Shown here in pieces: positions 54,528 through 63,460 of a stretch of 64,000 nt of DNA. The position numbers and the translations under genes are program-made. The DNA comes from Parachryseolinea silvisoli (GTDB lineage: Bacteria > Bacteroidota > Bacteroidia > Cytophagales > Cyclobacteriaceae): the NCBI RefSeq assembly GCF_021190955.1, contig NZ_JAIOAO010000005.1, positions 1 through 64,000 of the forward strand, in the 5' to 3' direction. The notes below the pieces were generated by a model. The model did no database searches and was not told where the DNA came from. It saw only the letters and a program-made list of their open reading frames with translations. The number at the start of each line of letters is the position of its first letter. The stretch's first letter is position 1.

Positions 54528-57500
54528 TTAAAGGTCGAATTTCACACCGGCGCGTGTCCACCACGAGTAAAACTCACGTTGGATGTAGTGCGATTCGTTG
54601 CCCTGGTATACTTCGAACGGTTGATTCGTCAGGTTGAGGAACTCCGCAAAGAAGCGGATGCGCGGAGTGATGGTCACTGTCGCCGTCGCATCGAGCTGCA
54701 GGCGATCTTTTACATACAGGTCTTCGCTGGCATCGCCGCCGATCTCACTAATATACTCACCATTGAAGTTCCCCGACAGGCGCACGTTCACGCGGCCCAG
54801 CGCATACGCCAGCGACAGGTTGCCCATGTGACGCGCCTGTCCCGGCAAACGGATTTCCTCTTTGTCCTCCGGATTCTCACGCGACTGAATCCGGGCGTTC
54901 GACGAGGTCATGGTATAATTCGCGTATACGCTCAACCCTTTCAAAACGCCCGGCAGGAACGTGAGGTTCTGCTGGTACGCCACTTCAAAGCCGAAGAGAT
55001 CAGCGCTTTCGCCATTCTGCGCTTGCGTCAGGCGGATCATTTCCCCTTGCGAGCCCGGGTATACATTCGAGTCAAAGTTACGGCTGAAGATAAAGTCGCC
55101 GAGCTTCTTATAGAACACGCCACCCGACAGGATCCCCACCGTACCGAAGTATTTCTCCGCCAACACGTCTACGTTTGTCGCCGACACCGGCTTCAGTTTC
55201 GAATTGCCGATGGTGCCTTCCCCCTCATTGATATTGATCTCTTGCGCCGGAACGATGTCACTGAAATTCGGACGCGCATAGCTGCGCGTAATCGCGGCAC
55301 GCAGGTTCAGGTCTTCGTTCAGCTTATACTTCACGTGCAGCTGCGGCAGCAGGAAGCCATAATTACGACCGCCCTTTTCCGGAAGGATCTCTTCTTCGTT
55401 TATGACATTGAACGACGTATACGACACATCCGTATACTCATACCGCACACCACCCAACAACATCAGCTTGTCGCGTTGAATACGCGTCATCACATACCCG
55501 GCATATACATCTTCGCTGGCCGTATACGCTTCGGCAGCTTCCGTCGCCAGCTTGTCGTCTACCGACAGCTCGAAGTCCTGGCGGTTGTTGTTAAAGAAAC
55601 GCACAAACTTTTCGGAATCCGCGTGCGGATTCATGTTATAGCGACCATCCAGAAACTTCTTATTATAGTCGCCACCCGAATATTGATCGAGCGTCAGATC
55701 GTTCGCCCCCGTGTAGCCAAAGACATTTTCCGTGATCTCATACGACTTCTCTTTCAAACGCACCTTCCCGCCAAACTTGAGCAAACCATCGCTCTCGCCA
55801 GCCTTGTAGGGCACACCGACGTTAAACTTCGCCGTCTTATTGCGATCCTTCGCATAGGTATTGCCCATCGTTACTTCGTCAAACGCGTAACGCGTGTTGT
55901 CGAGGTAAGCGTTGGTGCGCTGTGCGTTCGGTTGATCGTTGAGCGTGATCGTCGGAAAATCGGGGTCGCTGTCAAAGTCGATCGACAGTTGATCGACCTC
56001 GCTCACACTGCCCACTTCAATGTCGAACGGAGTGTCCTGAATGGCTTCGGAGAACGACGCTTCGTAGTCGAGGTTAAAGCCGGTAAAGGTATGTTTGGCG
56101 CCCAGGTTGTAACTGACGACGTATTGCTTTTCAAGGCGATCTTTCGTCAGGCGCTCGATGGCGTTGTCTTCAAACGGCGAATCATCCGCGTTCGGCACAA
56201 AGATATAGCGGCCGCGGACCTCGCGATCGGTAAACCGGTTGTACAACGTGCGGAAGTACAGGCTGTGTTGTTCGTTCACGTTGTAATCGATCGTGCTGCT
56301 CAGACCCGTACGCGTGCGTGACAAAGCATAGTCCCGCAGCTCGAGGTCGTTGCCGTCGCGCTCCCAGTCCTCCGAGCCCCGCTCGGTGGCGTAATAACTG
56401 CCGTTGAGCATGACGCCCAGCTTGTTGCCCAGGAAGCGGCGGCTCAGCTCCAGCGAACCCTGAAAATTCGTCTTCCCGCTGATGTTGTTATACCCCGCCA
56501 GCGCCGACGAACTGATATTCAATTCCTCCGACTGCGCCGTACGCGTCACCAGGTTTACCGAACCACCGATGGCGTCGCCGTCCATGTCGGGCGTGATCGC
56601 TTTGCTGACTTCAATCGACGCCAGCTGATCGGCCGGCACGGCATCCAGCGCTACATACCGCACACCCGCTTCCGGCGAGGGAATCTGCTCACCGTTAATA
56701 CTGATGTTGGTAAACTGCGGGGCCAGGCCCCGCACGAGCACGTAGCGCCCTTCGCCCTGGTCGCGTTCGATGTTCACGGCGGGAACACGCTGCAACGCTT
56801 CGGCTACGTTCGGGTCTGGAAAACGGCCGATCTGGTCGGCGCTCACGACGTTGCGAATGTTGTCGGCGGTTTTCTGCTGGTTCAACGCACGTTGCTGACC
56901 TTGCAATACACCCGTGATGGTCACAAACTGCAGTTGCGTAATATCGCTCACCATCTTAAAGTTTAGCTCGATGGCGCCATCCTCTGGTACCGTGACCATC
57001 TCCGAATACGTGCGATAACCAATGTAGGTCACTTCCACTTCTGCCTCGCCCGCCGGCACACGCAACATAAACTCGCCATTCACATCGGTGGTCGTACCGT
57101 TGCTGGTACCCTTTTGATATACAGTCGCGCCGGGCAGCACCGTTTTCAACTGGTCATCGAGCACGCGGCCACGCACCACACCCACGCGGGCAGCACGGGG
57201 TAACGCGATCGGCGCGGCCTTCACCAGCAATTGCTCGTCGAGCTGTTTGATCTGAAGGTTTGCCTGCGCCGCGACTACCTCGAGCAACACGCCGAGGTTT
57301 TGATACGGCCCGTGCAACGTCAGCCGTCGCGCCAGGTCGATTCGGCGGCTGCTATAGGTGAAGGTAAAATCGGTACGGTCCTCGATGATTGTAAAAAGCT
57401 CCTTCAACGAAGTGTTCTGGACGTCCACCTGGATCCGAACCTGGTAAATGTCCTGCGCCGCAGCCGCGCCGGCGGGCAGCGCATGCAGCGTAAGCCACGA

Positions 57501-57575
57501 CAACAGAAGCCCGGCCAATACCGGTCGCCACCCGCGGGAAGCCGCGTGTCGTAGTGCTTGTAAATGTGTAGCCAT
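54528..57575 (-). CDS. TonB-dependent outer-membrane receptor (STN and CarbD domains)
   Basis: A 1015-residue receptor from the ATG at 57575 (MATHLQALRHAASRG); an in-frame ATG at 57608 would overlap the FecR gene. Signal segment, then STN (VRIQVDVQNTSLKELFTIIEDRTDFTF), CarbD (GRVLDDQLKTVLPGATVYQKGT) and a plug typical of the long TonB receptors: IGRFPDPNVAEALQRVPAVNIERDQGEGRYVLVRGLAPQFTNISINGEQIPSPE. The barrel follows and ends in an aromatic residue pattern (WWTRAGVKFDL). It has no SusD partner. The STN domain links it to FecR at 57601 and the ECF sigma factor at 58825. It probably takes up phytate or an inositol phosphate, inferred from the phytase gene downstream. Confidence 0.92.
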   Translation of the reverse strand: MATHLQALRHAASRGWRPVLAGLLLSWLTLHALPAGAAAAQDIYQVRIQVDVQNTSLKELFTIIEDRTDFTFTYSSRRIDLARRLTLHGPYQNLGVLLEVVAAQANLQIKQLDEQLLVKAAPIALPRAARVGVVRGRVLDDQLKTVLPGATVYQKGTSNGTTTDVNGEFMLRVPAGEAEVEVTYIGYRTYSEMVTVPEDGAIELNFKMVSDITQLQFVTITGVLQGQQRALNQQKTADNIRNVVSADQIGRFPDPNVAEALQRVPAVNIERDQGEGRYVLVRGLAPQFTNISINGEQIPSPEAGVRYVALDAVPADQLASIEVSKAITPDMDGDAIGGSVNLVTRTAQSEELNISSSALAGYNNISGKTNFQGSLELSRRFLGNKLGVMLNGSYYATERGSEDWERDGNDLELRDYALSRTRTGLSSTIDYNVNEQHSLYFRTLYNRFTDREVRGRYIFVPNADDSPFEDNAIERLTKDRLEKQYVVSYNLGAKHTFTGFNLDYEASFSEAIQDTPFDIEVGSVSEVDQLSIDFDSDPDFPTITLNDQPNAQRTNAYLDNTRYAFDEVTMGNTYAKDRNKTAKFNVGVPYKAGESDGLLKFGGKVRLKEKSYEITENVFGYTGANDLTLDQYSGGDYNKKFLDGRYNMNPHADSEKFVRFFNNNRQDFELSVDDKLATEAAEAYTASEDVYAGYVMTRIQRDKLMLLGGVRYEYTDVSYTSFNVINEEEILPEKGGRNYGFLLPQLHVKYKLNEDLNLRAAITRSYARPNFSDIVPAQEININEGEGTIGNSKLKPVSATNVDVLAEKYFGTVGILSGGVFYKKLGDFIFSRNFDSNVYPGSQGEMIRLTQAQNGESADLFGFEVAYQQNLTFLPGVLKGLSVYANYTMTSSNARIQSRENPEDKEEIRLPGQARHMGNLSLAYALGRVNVRLSGNFNGEYISEIGGDASEDLYVKDRLQLDATATVTITPRIRFFAEFLNLTNQPFEVYQGNESHYIQREFYSWWTRAGVKFDL

Positions 57576-57600
57576 TGTTTTTTTGGTTAGGTATATAAGA

Positions 57601-58608
57601 TTATTCACAGCCTTTTCCGGTTAAGGTTACTATATTGTTACGCAGGGTATATTGAATGCCGATCGAGTAGGCCATAGCCTTCAGTACTTTTTCCAGCGGT
57701 TGATTCGTGTAGCGTCCTGTGATGACACAGCGCCGCAGCGCGACATTTTCCAATACCACACGCACGCCATAGGCCGCCTGCAATTTCTTCGCGGCCTCTT
57801 CCAGCGACAAGTCTTCAAAGACCAGCACCCGCTGCATCCACGCGAGCTCAGCCACAAGATCTGCTTTGCCTTCGCGGGCGGTATGGTGGCGTATATCATA
57901 GACGAGCTGATCGTCTGGCAACAGGATATGCCCCTCATTACCATGGCGCACGTGTACCTTTCCCGTTGCCACACTCACGGTAATGGCATCTGCCCGGCTG
58001 CGCACATTGAACGACGTGCCCAGTACTTGCGTGGTGAGCGCGCCGGTGTGGATCATAAAGGGATGCGCCTCGTCGCGGGCGACCGAAAAGAATGCTTCTC
58101 CTTCCAGGTATACTTCACGTGTGGCGCTGGTAAAGGTAGCGGGATAGCGCAGGAGCGAGTTTGCGTTTAAGGTCACGACCGTGCCGTCGGCCAATGTAAC
58201 GGCCTGCTGCCCGCCCGTCGTGCTGCTAACACGATAAGCAACTTCCCCGGGCTGTGGCGCGGAACGGAATGTATAGAAATAGATGCCTAAACCGGCGGCA
58301 ATGAACAGCGCCAGCGACGCCGCGAGCTTCCACCACGTGAGCGATACGGTGCGCGCTTCGGCAGGCTCGGTCCGTGCCTGGTCGTAGGCATCAATGCGCC
58401 GATTGAGCTTCTCCAGCGCCGGAGAAAGATGGAAGGCTTTATTATACGGAAGCTTCTGCTCCCACGCCGTCACCCATTCGTGAAACAACTGTTGGTGCCG
58501 TTCGTCGGCAGCGACCCAATCAAACAGAGCTTCCTGTTCGGCGGGTGTGGCCTCGCGCGACAGGTATCGGATAATAAGGTGTTCGGGTACTGAACTTTCC
58601 ATAGGCAT
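57601..58608 (-). CDS. FecR family anti-sigma factor
   Basis: A 335-residue FecR. N-module PEHLIIRYLSREATPAEQEALFDWVAADERHQQLFHEWVTAWEQ, membrane helix LAASLALFIAAGLGIYFYTF, FecR domain (LADGTVVTLNANSLLRYP, GEAFFSVARDEAHPFMI, VLGTSFNVRSR), then DUF4974 (LSLEEAAKKLQAAYGVRVVL) ending NIVTLTGKGCE. Typical sigma-linked type. It passes the STN signal of the TonB receptor (25 bp downstream) to the ECF sigma factor encoded upstream. Confidence 0.93.
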   Translation of the reverse strand: MPMESSVPEHLIIRYLSREATPAEQEALFDWVAADERHQQLFHEWVTAWEQKLPYNKAFHLSPALEKLNRRIDAYDQARTEPAEARTVSLTWWKLAASLALFIAAGLGIYFYTFRSAPQPGEVAYRVSSTTGGQQAVTLADGTVVTLNANSLLRYPATFTSATREVYLEGEAFFSVARDEAHPFMIHTGALTTQVLGTSFNVRSRADAITVSVATGKVHVRHGNEGHILLPDDQLVYDIRHHTAREGKADLVAELAWMQRVLVFEDLSLEEAAKKLQAAYGVRVVLENVALRRCVITGRYTNQPLEKVLKAMAYSIGIQYTLRNNIVTLTGKGCE

Positions 58609-58716
58609 AGTGGGTCGATACTATACTCTGGAAGAGTGGGTTTTACGGGCCACCCCACTATGTCGGGATATTATGAAAACATTAAGGGTTTGTTACCAAC
58701 AATGGCATCTGGCGCA

Positions 58717-58792
58717 AGTCTTCCGACCGAAGGGAGGGCGTTCCGATAGCTATCGGAATGTGCCTGCACCTGGTGCCAGTCTTCAGACTGGC
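58717..58792. repeat. Dispersed intergenic hairpin repeat, copy 2
   Basis: Block 58717-58740 is identical to 19563-19586. It is followed by an 18-bp palindrome TTCCGATAGCTATCGGAA (58741-58758) and the hairpin GCCAGTCT/AGACTGGC (58775-58792), a relative of the palindrome in copy 1. It lies between sigma factor and FecR genes. Confidence 0.55.
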
Positions 58793-58824
58793 GTGGAGGG
58801 AACGTCGTGACCTGGGCGACCATA

Positions 58825-59457
58825 CTACAACAGCGAAAACGCAGTAACAAAATCCATCGCTACAAAGAAGAGTGCCAACCCATATTGCCGGATAGCCGTG
58901 CGCAGCAAGCTCAGCGCTTTAACCAACTGGTTCTCCACCGTTTTTTCGGATATGCTCAGGATCTCGCCGATCTCGCGATAGGTCAGGGCTTCCATGCGGC
59001 TCATGAGAAAGATCTGGCGGCAACGGGGGGGCAGCGTATCCACGGCGGCATCGATGTGCTGGCGCAGCTCGTGGTAGGCCAGTGTGGTTTCGGGATCGCG
59101 GACGTCGGGCAAGGTTTCGGCCAGGCGCGCGTCGTCGACATCTTCGAATTCCGGTGTGCGGGCGCGCAGGGTCGCAAGGGCCGCATGGCGCACGGATGTA
59201 TAGAGGTACGCCTTCAGATTTTTTTCAATGGAGAGCTGGTGACGGCTGCGCCACAGGGTAAAGAATACGTCGGAGACGGCTTCTTCCGCTTCGTCGGTGC
59301 GACGCAGGTAGGTAAAGGCAAAACCACAAAGCTTCTGGTAATATTGCGCAAAAAGCGCGTTTAACGCTACACGATCATCGGCTCGGATGCGTTGAAAAAG
59401 CGCAATATCGTGATCGGGGGATTGCACAGGCGGGTGAGCGCAAAGGTCACATCCCAT
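58825..59457 (-). CDS. ECF-type RNA polymerase sigma factor
   Basis: A 210-residue sigma-70 family protein. Region 2: LFAQYYQKLCGFAFTYLRRTDEAEEAVSDVFFTLW. Region 4: TLPPRCRQIFLMSRMEALTYREIGEILSISEKTVENQLVKALSLLR. The C-terminus is unusually hydrophobic (GLALFFVAMDFVTAFSLL), which may be a membrane-associated tail or a small lipid-facing helix. First gene of the phytase locus. It should drive expression of FecR, TonB receptor, lipoprotein and phytase. Confidence 0.93.
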   Translation of the reverse strand: MGCDLCAHPPVQSPDHDIALFQRIRADDRVALNALFAQYYQKLCGFAFTYLRRTDEAEEAVSDVFFTLWRSRHQLSIEKNLKAYLYTSVRHAALATLRARTPEFEDVDDARLAETLPDVRDPETTLAYHELRQHIDAAVDTLPPRCRQIFLMSRMEALTYREIGEILSISEKTVENQLVKALSLLRTAIRQYGLALFFVAMDFVTAFSLL

Positions 59458-59526
59458 CGTACCGTCAACAAGCTCAGCGTATTATGAAATCATCAATTTT
59501 TTTCGGGCGTGCTAGCCCTATCTTGT

Positions 59527-59534
59527 TATTTTTG
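59527..59534 (+). promoter_or_regulatory. Consensus -7 box TATTTTTG just before MBL gene
   Basis: A perfect TAnnTTTG match that ends 4 bases before the chosen ATG at 59539. If used, the mRNA would begin at or near the start codon (leaderless). No clear TTTG-type -33 element stands at the ideal distance, so the claim is moderate. Confidence 0.35.
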
Positions 59535-59538
59535 TGTC

Positions 59539-60432
59539 ATGTCGCTTTTTACCGCTTCCCTCAACTCCGGCAGTAACGGAAACTGCTACTACGTAGGCAA
59601 TGCGGAGGAAGCTGTGCTGATCGACGCCGGCATCTCCTGCCGCGAAGTGGAGCGCCGCATGACACGCCTGGGCCTGACGATGCGCAGCGTAAAAGCGATC
59701 TTTATCTCACACGAGCATTCCGACCACATCAACGGCGTACACAAACTGTCGGCCCGCTATCGCCTGCCCGTGTACGTCACGCCGCGCACGTGCCGGGAAG
59801 GCCGCCTCACGCTGTCCGAAGATTGTGTTCAAACTTTCCAGGCCTTCACCCCCATCACCATCGGCAACCTTTCCATCACGGCCTTTCCGAAGCTGCACGA
59901 TGCCTGTGATCCGCATAGCTTTATCGTGCGGTGCGGCGAAGTGACCGTCGGCGTCTTTACCGACCTGGGATTGCCCTGCGAACACCTCATTCATTATTTC
60001 CAGCAATGCCACGCCGCATTCCTGGAAGCCAACTACGACGAAGAAATGCTGGAGCGCGGACGGTATCCGTTTTTTCTAAAGAACCGCATCCGCGGCGGCC
60101 TCGGCCACCTCTCCAATACACAAGCACTGAAGTTGTTTACGGAATACCGGCCACCGTTTATGAGCCACTTGTTTTTATCGCACTTATCCAAAGACAATAA
60201 CCGCCCCGAGCTCGTACACGACCTCTTTCGCCGCGAAGCAGGGGCTACGGAAATTGTCGTGGCTTCGCGTTACGTCGAGACGCCGGTATATCACATTACC
60301 AGTACCGCGACACATGCGGCAACCCTGGCAGGCCCGCCCCGGGCAGGTTCAAACTATACTGTAAACAATTCACCGTTCGTGGCGCGGATACCAGCGCCGC
60401 CCGCTAAACCGAATCAGCTGTCGCTTTTCTGA
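59539..60432 (+). CDS. MBL-fold metallo-hydrolase (YycJ-like)
   Basis: A 297-residue metallo-beta-lactamase fold protein from the ATG at 59539 (MSLFTASLNSGSNGNCYYVG), the typical YycJ/WalJ-type start. Metal motif HEHSDH in FISHEHSDHINGVH, with further ligands in FPKLHDACDPHSF, FTDLG, and SHLSKDNNRPE near the end. Relatives are two-metal phosphodiesterases acting on DNA or RNA. It is convergent to the ABC permease operon (48 bp between stops) and has no co-transcribed neighbour. An ATG 30 bp upstream is in frame but less natural. Confidence 0.88.
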   Translation: MSLFTASLNSGSNGNCYYVGNAEEAVLIDAGISCREVERRMTRLGLTMRSVKAIFISHEHSDHINGVHKLSARYRLPVYVTPRTCREGRLTLSEDCVQTFQAFTPITIGNLSITAFPKLHDACDPHSFIVRCGEVTVGVFTDLGLPCEHLIHYFQQCHAAFLEANYDEEMLERGRYPFFLKNRIRGGLGHLSNTQALKLFTEYRPPFMSHLFLSHLSKDNNRPELVHDLFRREAGATEIVVASRYVETPVYHITSTATHAATLAGPPRAGSNYTVNNSPFVARIPAPPAKPNQLSLF

Positions 60433-60479
60433 CATTTTTCCTTCAAACGATGCGAGGACATGGTGAGCGCATTCTCTTG

Positions 60480-61598
60480 CTAAGACGTTTTGCGATAGTT
60501 TACGATGGCCCACACGTTTAGTATCAGGGCGAAGGTGGCCACGATGGCGGCGGCAGGAAGTACATCCTGTGCCGTGCTGCCTTTGAGGATGATCATGCGC
60601 ATGACGGCAATGAGGTGTGTCACGGGGCTGGCATACGCCACGGCCCGGGCCCACGTGGGCATGCTGTCGAGCGGGGTGAAAAGGCCACCCAGGAGAATAA
60701 AGATCATCATGAAAAAGAATGTGATGAGCATGGCTTGTTGCTGTGTCTCGCAATAGGTGGAGATGAGCAGGCCCAAGCCGAGGATGGCCAGGAGGTATAG
60801 CGTTACGAATCCGTAAAGCAGCGGTATGCTGCCCATCGGCACAATGCCGTATACCACGCGCGCGACCAGTAGGCCCAGCGTAAAAACCACGTTGCCCAGC
60901 ACCCAGAAGGGTAACAGCTTGCCCAGGATAAAATAATGCTTTTTGATCGGTGACACGTTGATCTGCTCGATGGTGCCTACCTCCTTCTCCTGGACGATGT
61001 TCAGCGCGGATAAAAAGCCGCCGATCATGGTCACCAGCACGGCCAGTATGCCCGGCACCATAAATACGCGGTAGTTGAGAAAGGGGTTATACCAATACAC
61101 GGGTGCCACTTTCACGATGGGGGCTGCCGGAAAACGCCCCGGCTGGATCCATTGTACACGGATGGCGTTGTTATAGGTTTGCAGAATCGTCGTGATATAG
61201 GCAGCGCCCAGGCCCGCTTTGACGCCATTGATGGCGTTAACGGCGAGCGACAGGGTTTGCTGCCCGTCGCGCACCAACGCCCGCCCGAAGTGCGGCGGAA
61301 TCGTCAACACCACATCCGCACGATCGGCTTCCAGGAGCGCCTGCGCGTCGCGATACGACGCGGTATACCCCGTGAGCCGAAAATACCCGGAAGCCGTCAG
61401 CTGCTGCGCGAGGCGTTGTGCCTCCGGGGATCGGTCGTTGTCGACTATACAGAGGTTTATATTCTTCACCTCATAGTCTGCCGCCAGCGGCAGCACGATT
61501 AACTGAATGAGGGGCATGACAAGGACCACCGCCAGGATGGTACGATTGCGGAAGATCTGTTTAAACTCCTTCTGGAGTAAGAAAAATAACATACTCAT
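60480..61598 (-). CDS. ABC-2 type exporter permease (YbhR-like)
   Basis: A 372-residue inner-membrane permease: one helix near the N-terminus (ILAVVLVMPLIQLIVLPLA), a large extracytoplasmic loop to about residue 170, then five helices, with the conserved EKEVGTIEQINVSPIKKHYFILGKLLP. Overlaps the upstream permease gene by 4 bp (ATGA-type coupling). With the other permease and two ATPases it forms a multidrug-type ABC exporter similar to YbhFSR. Substrate unknown. Confidence 0.9.
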   Translation of the reverse strand: MSMLFFLLQKEFKQIFRNRTILAVVLVMPLIQLIVLPLAADYEVKNINLCIVDNDRSPEAQRLAQQLTASGYFRLTGYTASYRDAQALLEADRADVVLTIPPHFGRALVRDGQQTLSLAVNAINGVKAGLGAAYITTILQTYNNAIRVQWIQPGRFPAAPIVKVAPVYWYNPFLNYRVFMVPGILAVLVTMIGGFLSALNIVQEKEVGTIEQINVSPIKKHYFILGKLLPFWVLGNVVFTLGLLVARVVYGIVPMGSIPLLYGFVTLYLLAILGLGLLISTYCETQQQAMLITFFFMMIFILLGGLFTPLDSMPTWARAVAYASPVTHLIAVMRMIILKGSTAQDVLPAAAIVATFALILNVWAIVNYRKTS

Positions 61599-62701
61599 GC
61601 TAAGCGAATGTTAAAGCGTTTGACACTGATGATCAACCAGCCGGCGGTCATGCCGGCCAGGATAAGCGTTTCTTTCCACACAGCGGCAAATCCGAGGCCT
61701 TTGATCATGATCGACTTCACGATGATATAATACCATTTTGCGGGTACGAGGTTCGAGATCACCTGCAGTGGCACCGGCATATTCTCGATCGGAAACATAA
61801 ACCCGCTAAACAGAATGGTCGGCAGCAACATGCCCATCAGCGAGATCAACATGGCTACCTGCTGCGAGCTCGTCTGCACCGATATAAATATACCAAGCGA
61901 CAAACACGTCGTGATAAACAAAACACTCTCTGCCAGGAGCAAGAACAAATTGCCCTGTACCGGCACGCCGAGCGCCCACGTACTCAGCATCAGAATAGAT
62001 CCCACGTTGACCAGTGACAACAACAAGTATGGTACCGCCTTCGCCACGATCACCAGCACCGGCCGGAACGGCGATACCAACAGCACTTCCAGCGTACCCG
62101 TTTCTTTCTCCCGCACAATCGAGACCGCCGTCATCATGACGCAAACCAGCATCAGCACCAGTGCCATGACACCCGGCACGTAATTCGGCGCACCTTCCAG
62201 CTGCGGGTTATACAACATGCGCGTTTCGACGCGAATACCGTACGGAGGCGCCTGGACCCCGCGTTGCTCCGAGGCGTGGTCGTAGACGATGGCCGACACA
62301 TATTGCGTCAGCGTGTTGGCGGTATTAGGATCGGACGCATCGGCTATGATTTGTACGGTCGCCTCCTGTCCGTGTTGCCACCGCTCGTAAAACCTGGCAG
62401 GAAAGACCACAGCCACCTTGACGTCGCCGCGCCGGAAAGCAGCTTCCAGTGCTTTCGGCGACAACGCCACCTGGTCTACCTCGAAATACCGGCTGGCGTC
62501 TAACCGCGCGATCAGCGCCGTCGTGGCGACATCGCGACCGTGGTCGACGACCACCAGCCGGGCATTCTTTACTTCATTGCTCAGCGCAAAACCAAAAATC
62601 AGGATCTGCATGACAGGCATGCCAAACAGGATCAACAACGTGCGGCGGTCGCGCAGCACGTGTATAAATTCTTTCCGGATAAAAAGTGCCAGTTGTTGCA
62701 T
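61595..62701 (-). CDS. ABC-2 type exporter permease (YbhS-like)
   Basis: A 368-residue permease of the same family. N-terminal helix (LLILFGMPVMQILIFGFAL), a long periplasmic loop, then the conserved EKETGTLEVLLVSPFRPVLVIVAKAVPYL and further helices. It pairs with the downstream permease as the membrane half of the exporter. Starts 17 bp after the ATPase gene. Not a duplicate of its neighbour at DNA level, but a clear paralogue. Confidence 0.9.
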   Translation of the reverse strand: MQQLALFIRKEFIHVLRDRRTLLILFGMPVMQILIFGFALSNEVKNARLVVVDHGRDVATTALIARLDASRYFEVDQVALSPKALEAAFRRGDVKVAVVFPARFYERWQHGQEATVQIIADASDPNTANTLTQYVSAIVYDHASEQRGVQAPPYGIRVETRMLYNPQLEGAPNYVPGVMALVLMLVCVMMTAVSIVREKETGTLEVLLVSPFRPVLVIVAKAVPYLLLSLVNVGSILMLSTWALGVPVQGNLFLLLAESVLFITTCLSLGIFISVQTSSQQVAMLISLMGMLLPTILFSGFMFPIENMPVPLQVISNLVPAKWYYIIVKSIMIKGLGFAAVWKETLILAGMTAGWLIISVKRFNIRLA

Positions 62702-62718
62702 GACAATAGTAGGTTGTG

Positions 62719-63459
62719 TTATTCCCCCCGTTGCGCACCGCGCGCCAGGGTATAAAAGACGTCGTCCATCGAGGCCGCCCCGTACAGTTCCTTGAGTCGG
62801 CGGGGCGTATCGAGCGCGGCGAGCCGCCCATCCACCATGATCGAAACACGGTTACAATACTCCGCTTCGTCCATGTAGTGGGTCGTGACAAACACTGTGA
62901 TGCCCTGGGCGGCCGCGTGGTACAACAAGTCCCAGAACTGCCGCCGGGTAAACGGATCGACGCCCCCGGTAGGCTCGTCCAGGAATACGATCTTCGGATC
63001 GTGTAAGATCGCCACCGAAAAGGCCAGCTTCTGTTTCCATCCCAACGGCAGCGACCCGACATGTTTACCCGCCACATCGTGCAATCCCAGCCGTGTGAGC
63101 AACTGCTCCCGCTTCTCGCGCAACACAGGATTGCGCAGCCCATAGATGCCGCCAAAGAACGTGATGTTCTCTGCCACCGTCAGGTTTTCGTACAGCGAAA
63201 ACTTCTGACTCATATACCCGATGTTTTGTTTGACGTCCTCCGGATGTGTGGCCACGTCAAATCCTGCTACCTGTGCATGCCCCGACGAAGGTGTGGACAA
63301 CCCACAGAGCATCCGCATGGCCGTCGTCTTGCCCGCCCCATTCGCCCCGAGAAAACCAAAGATCTCTCCGCGCGCCACGTCGAACGTAATCGCGTCGGTC
63401 GCCACAAAGTCGCCAAAACGTTTCGTCAGCTTATCGGCTTGTATGATCGGTTGCGCCAT
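62719..63459 (-). CDS. ABC exporter ATP-binding protein (first YbhF-like half)
   Basis: A 246-residue ATPase. Walker A GANGAGKTT, Q-loop in YMSQKFSLYENLTV, signature LPLGWKQKLAFSVAI instead of LSGGQ, Walker B IVFLDEPTGGVDP, H-loop TTHYMDEAE. The altered signature matches one half of the fused two-domain YbhF ATPase by family knowledge. The preceding gene (63461) carries the canonical signature, so here the two halves are separate genes 1 bp apart. Confidence 0.92.
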   Translation of the reverse strand: MAQPIIQADKLTKRFGDFVATDAITFDVARGEIFGFLGANGAGKTTAMRMLCGLSTPSSGHAQVAGFDVATHPEDVKQNIGYMSQKFSLYENLTVAENITFFGGIYGLRNPVLREKREQLLTRLGLHDVAGKHVGSLPLGWKQKLAFSVAILHDPKIVFLDEPTGGVDPFTRRQFWDLLYHAAAQGITVFVTTHYMDEAEYCNRVSIMVDGRLAALDTPRRLKELYGAASMDDVFYTLARGAQRGE

Positions 63460-63460
63460 A

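Noticed and set aside
53453-54637. 394-codon open frame antisense to the acidic lipoprotein
   Set aside because: Mirror of a gene made of GAA/GAT-type codons; the sense strand has a signal peptide and lipobox, this one has nothing.
54408-56321. 637-codon open frame antisense to the TonB receptor
   Set aside because: Shadow of the codon bias of the receptor gene; the translation has repeated Arg/Val/Ile without domain features.
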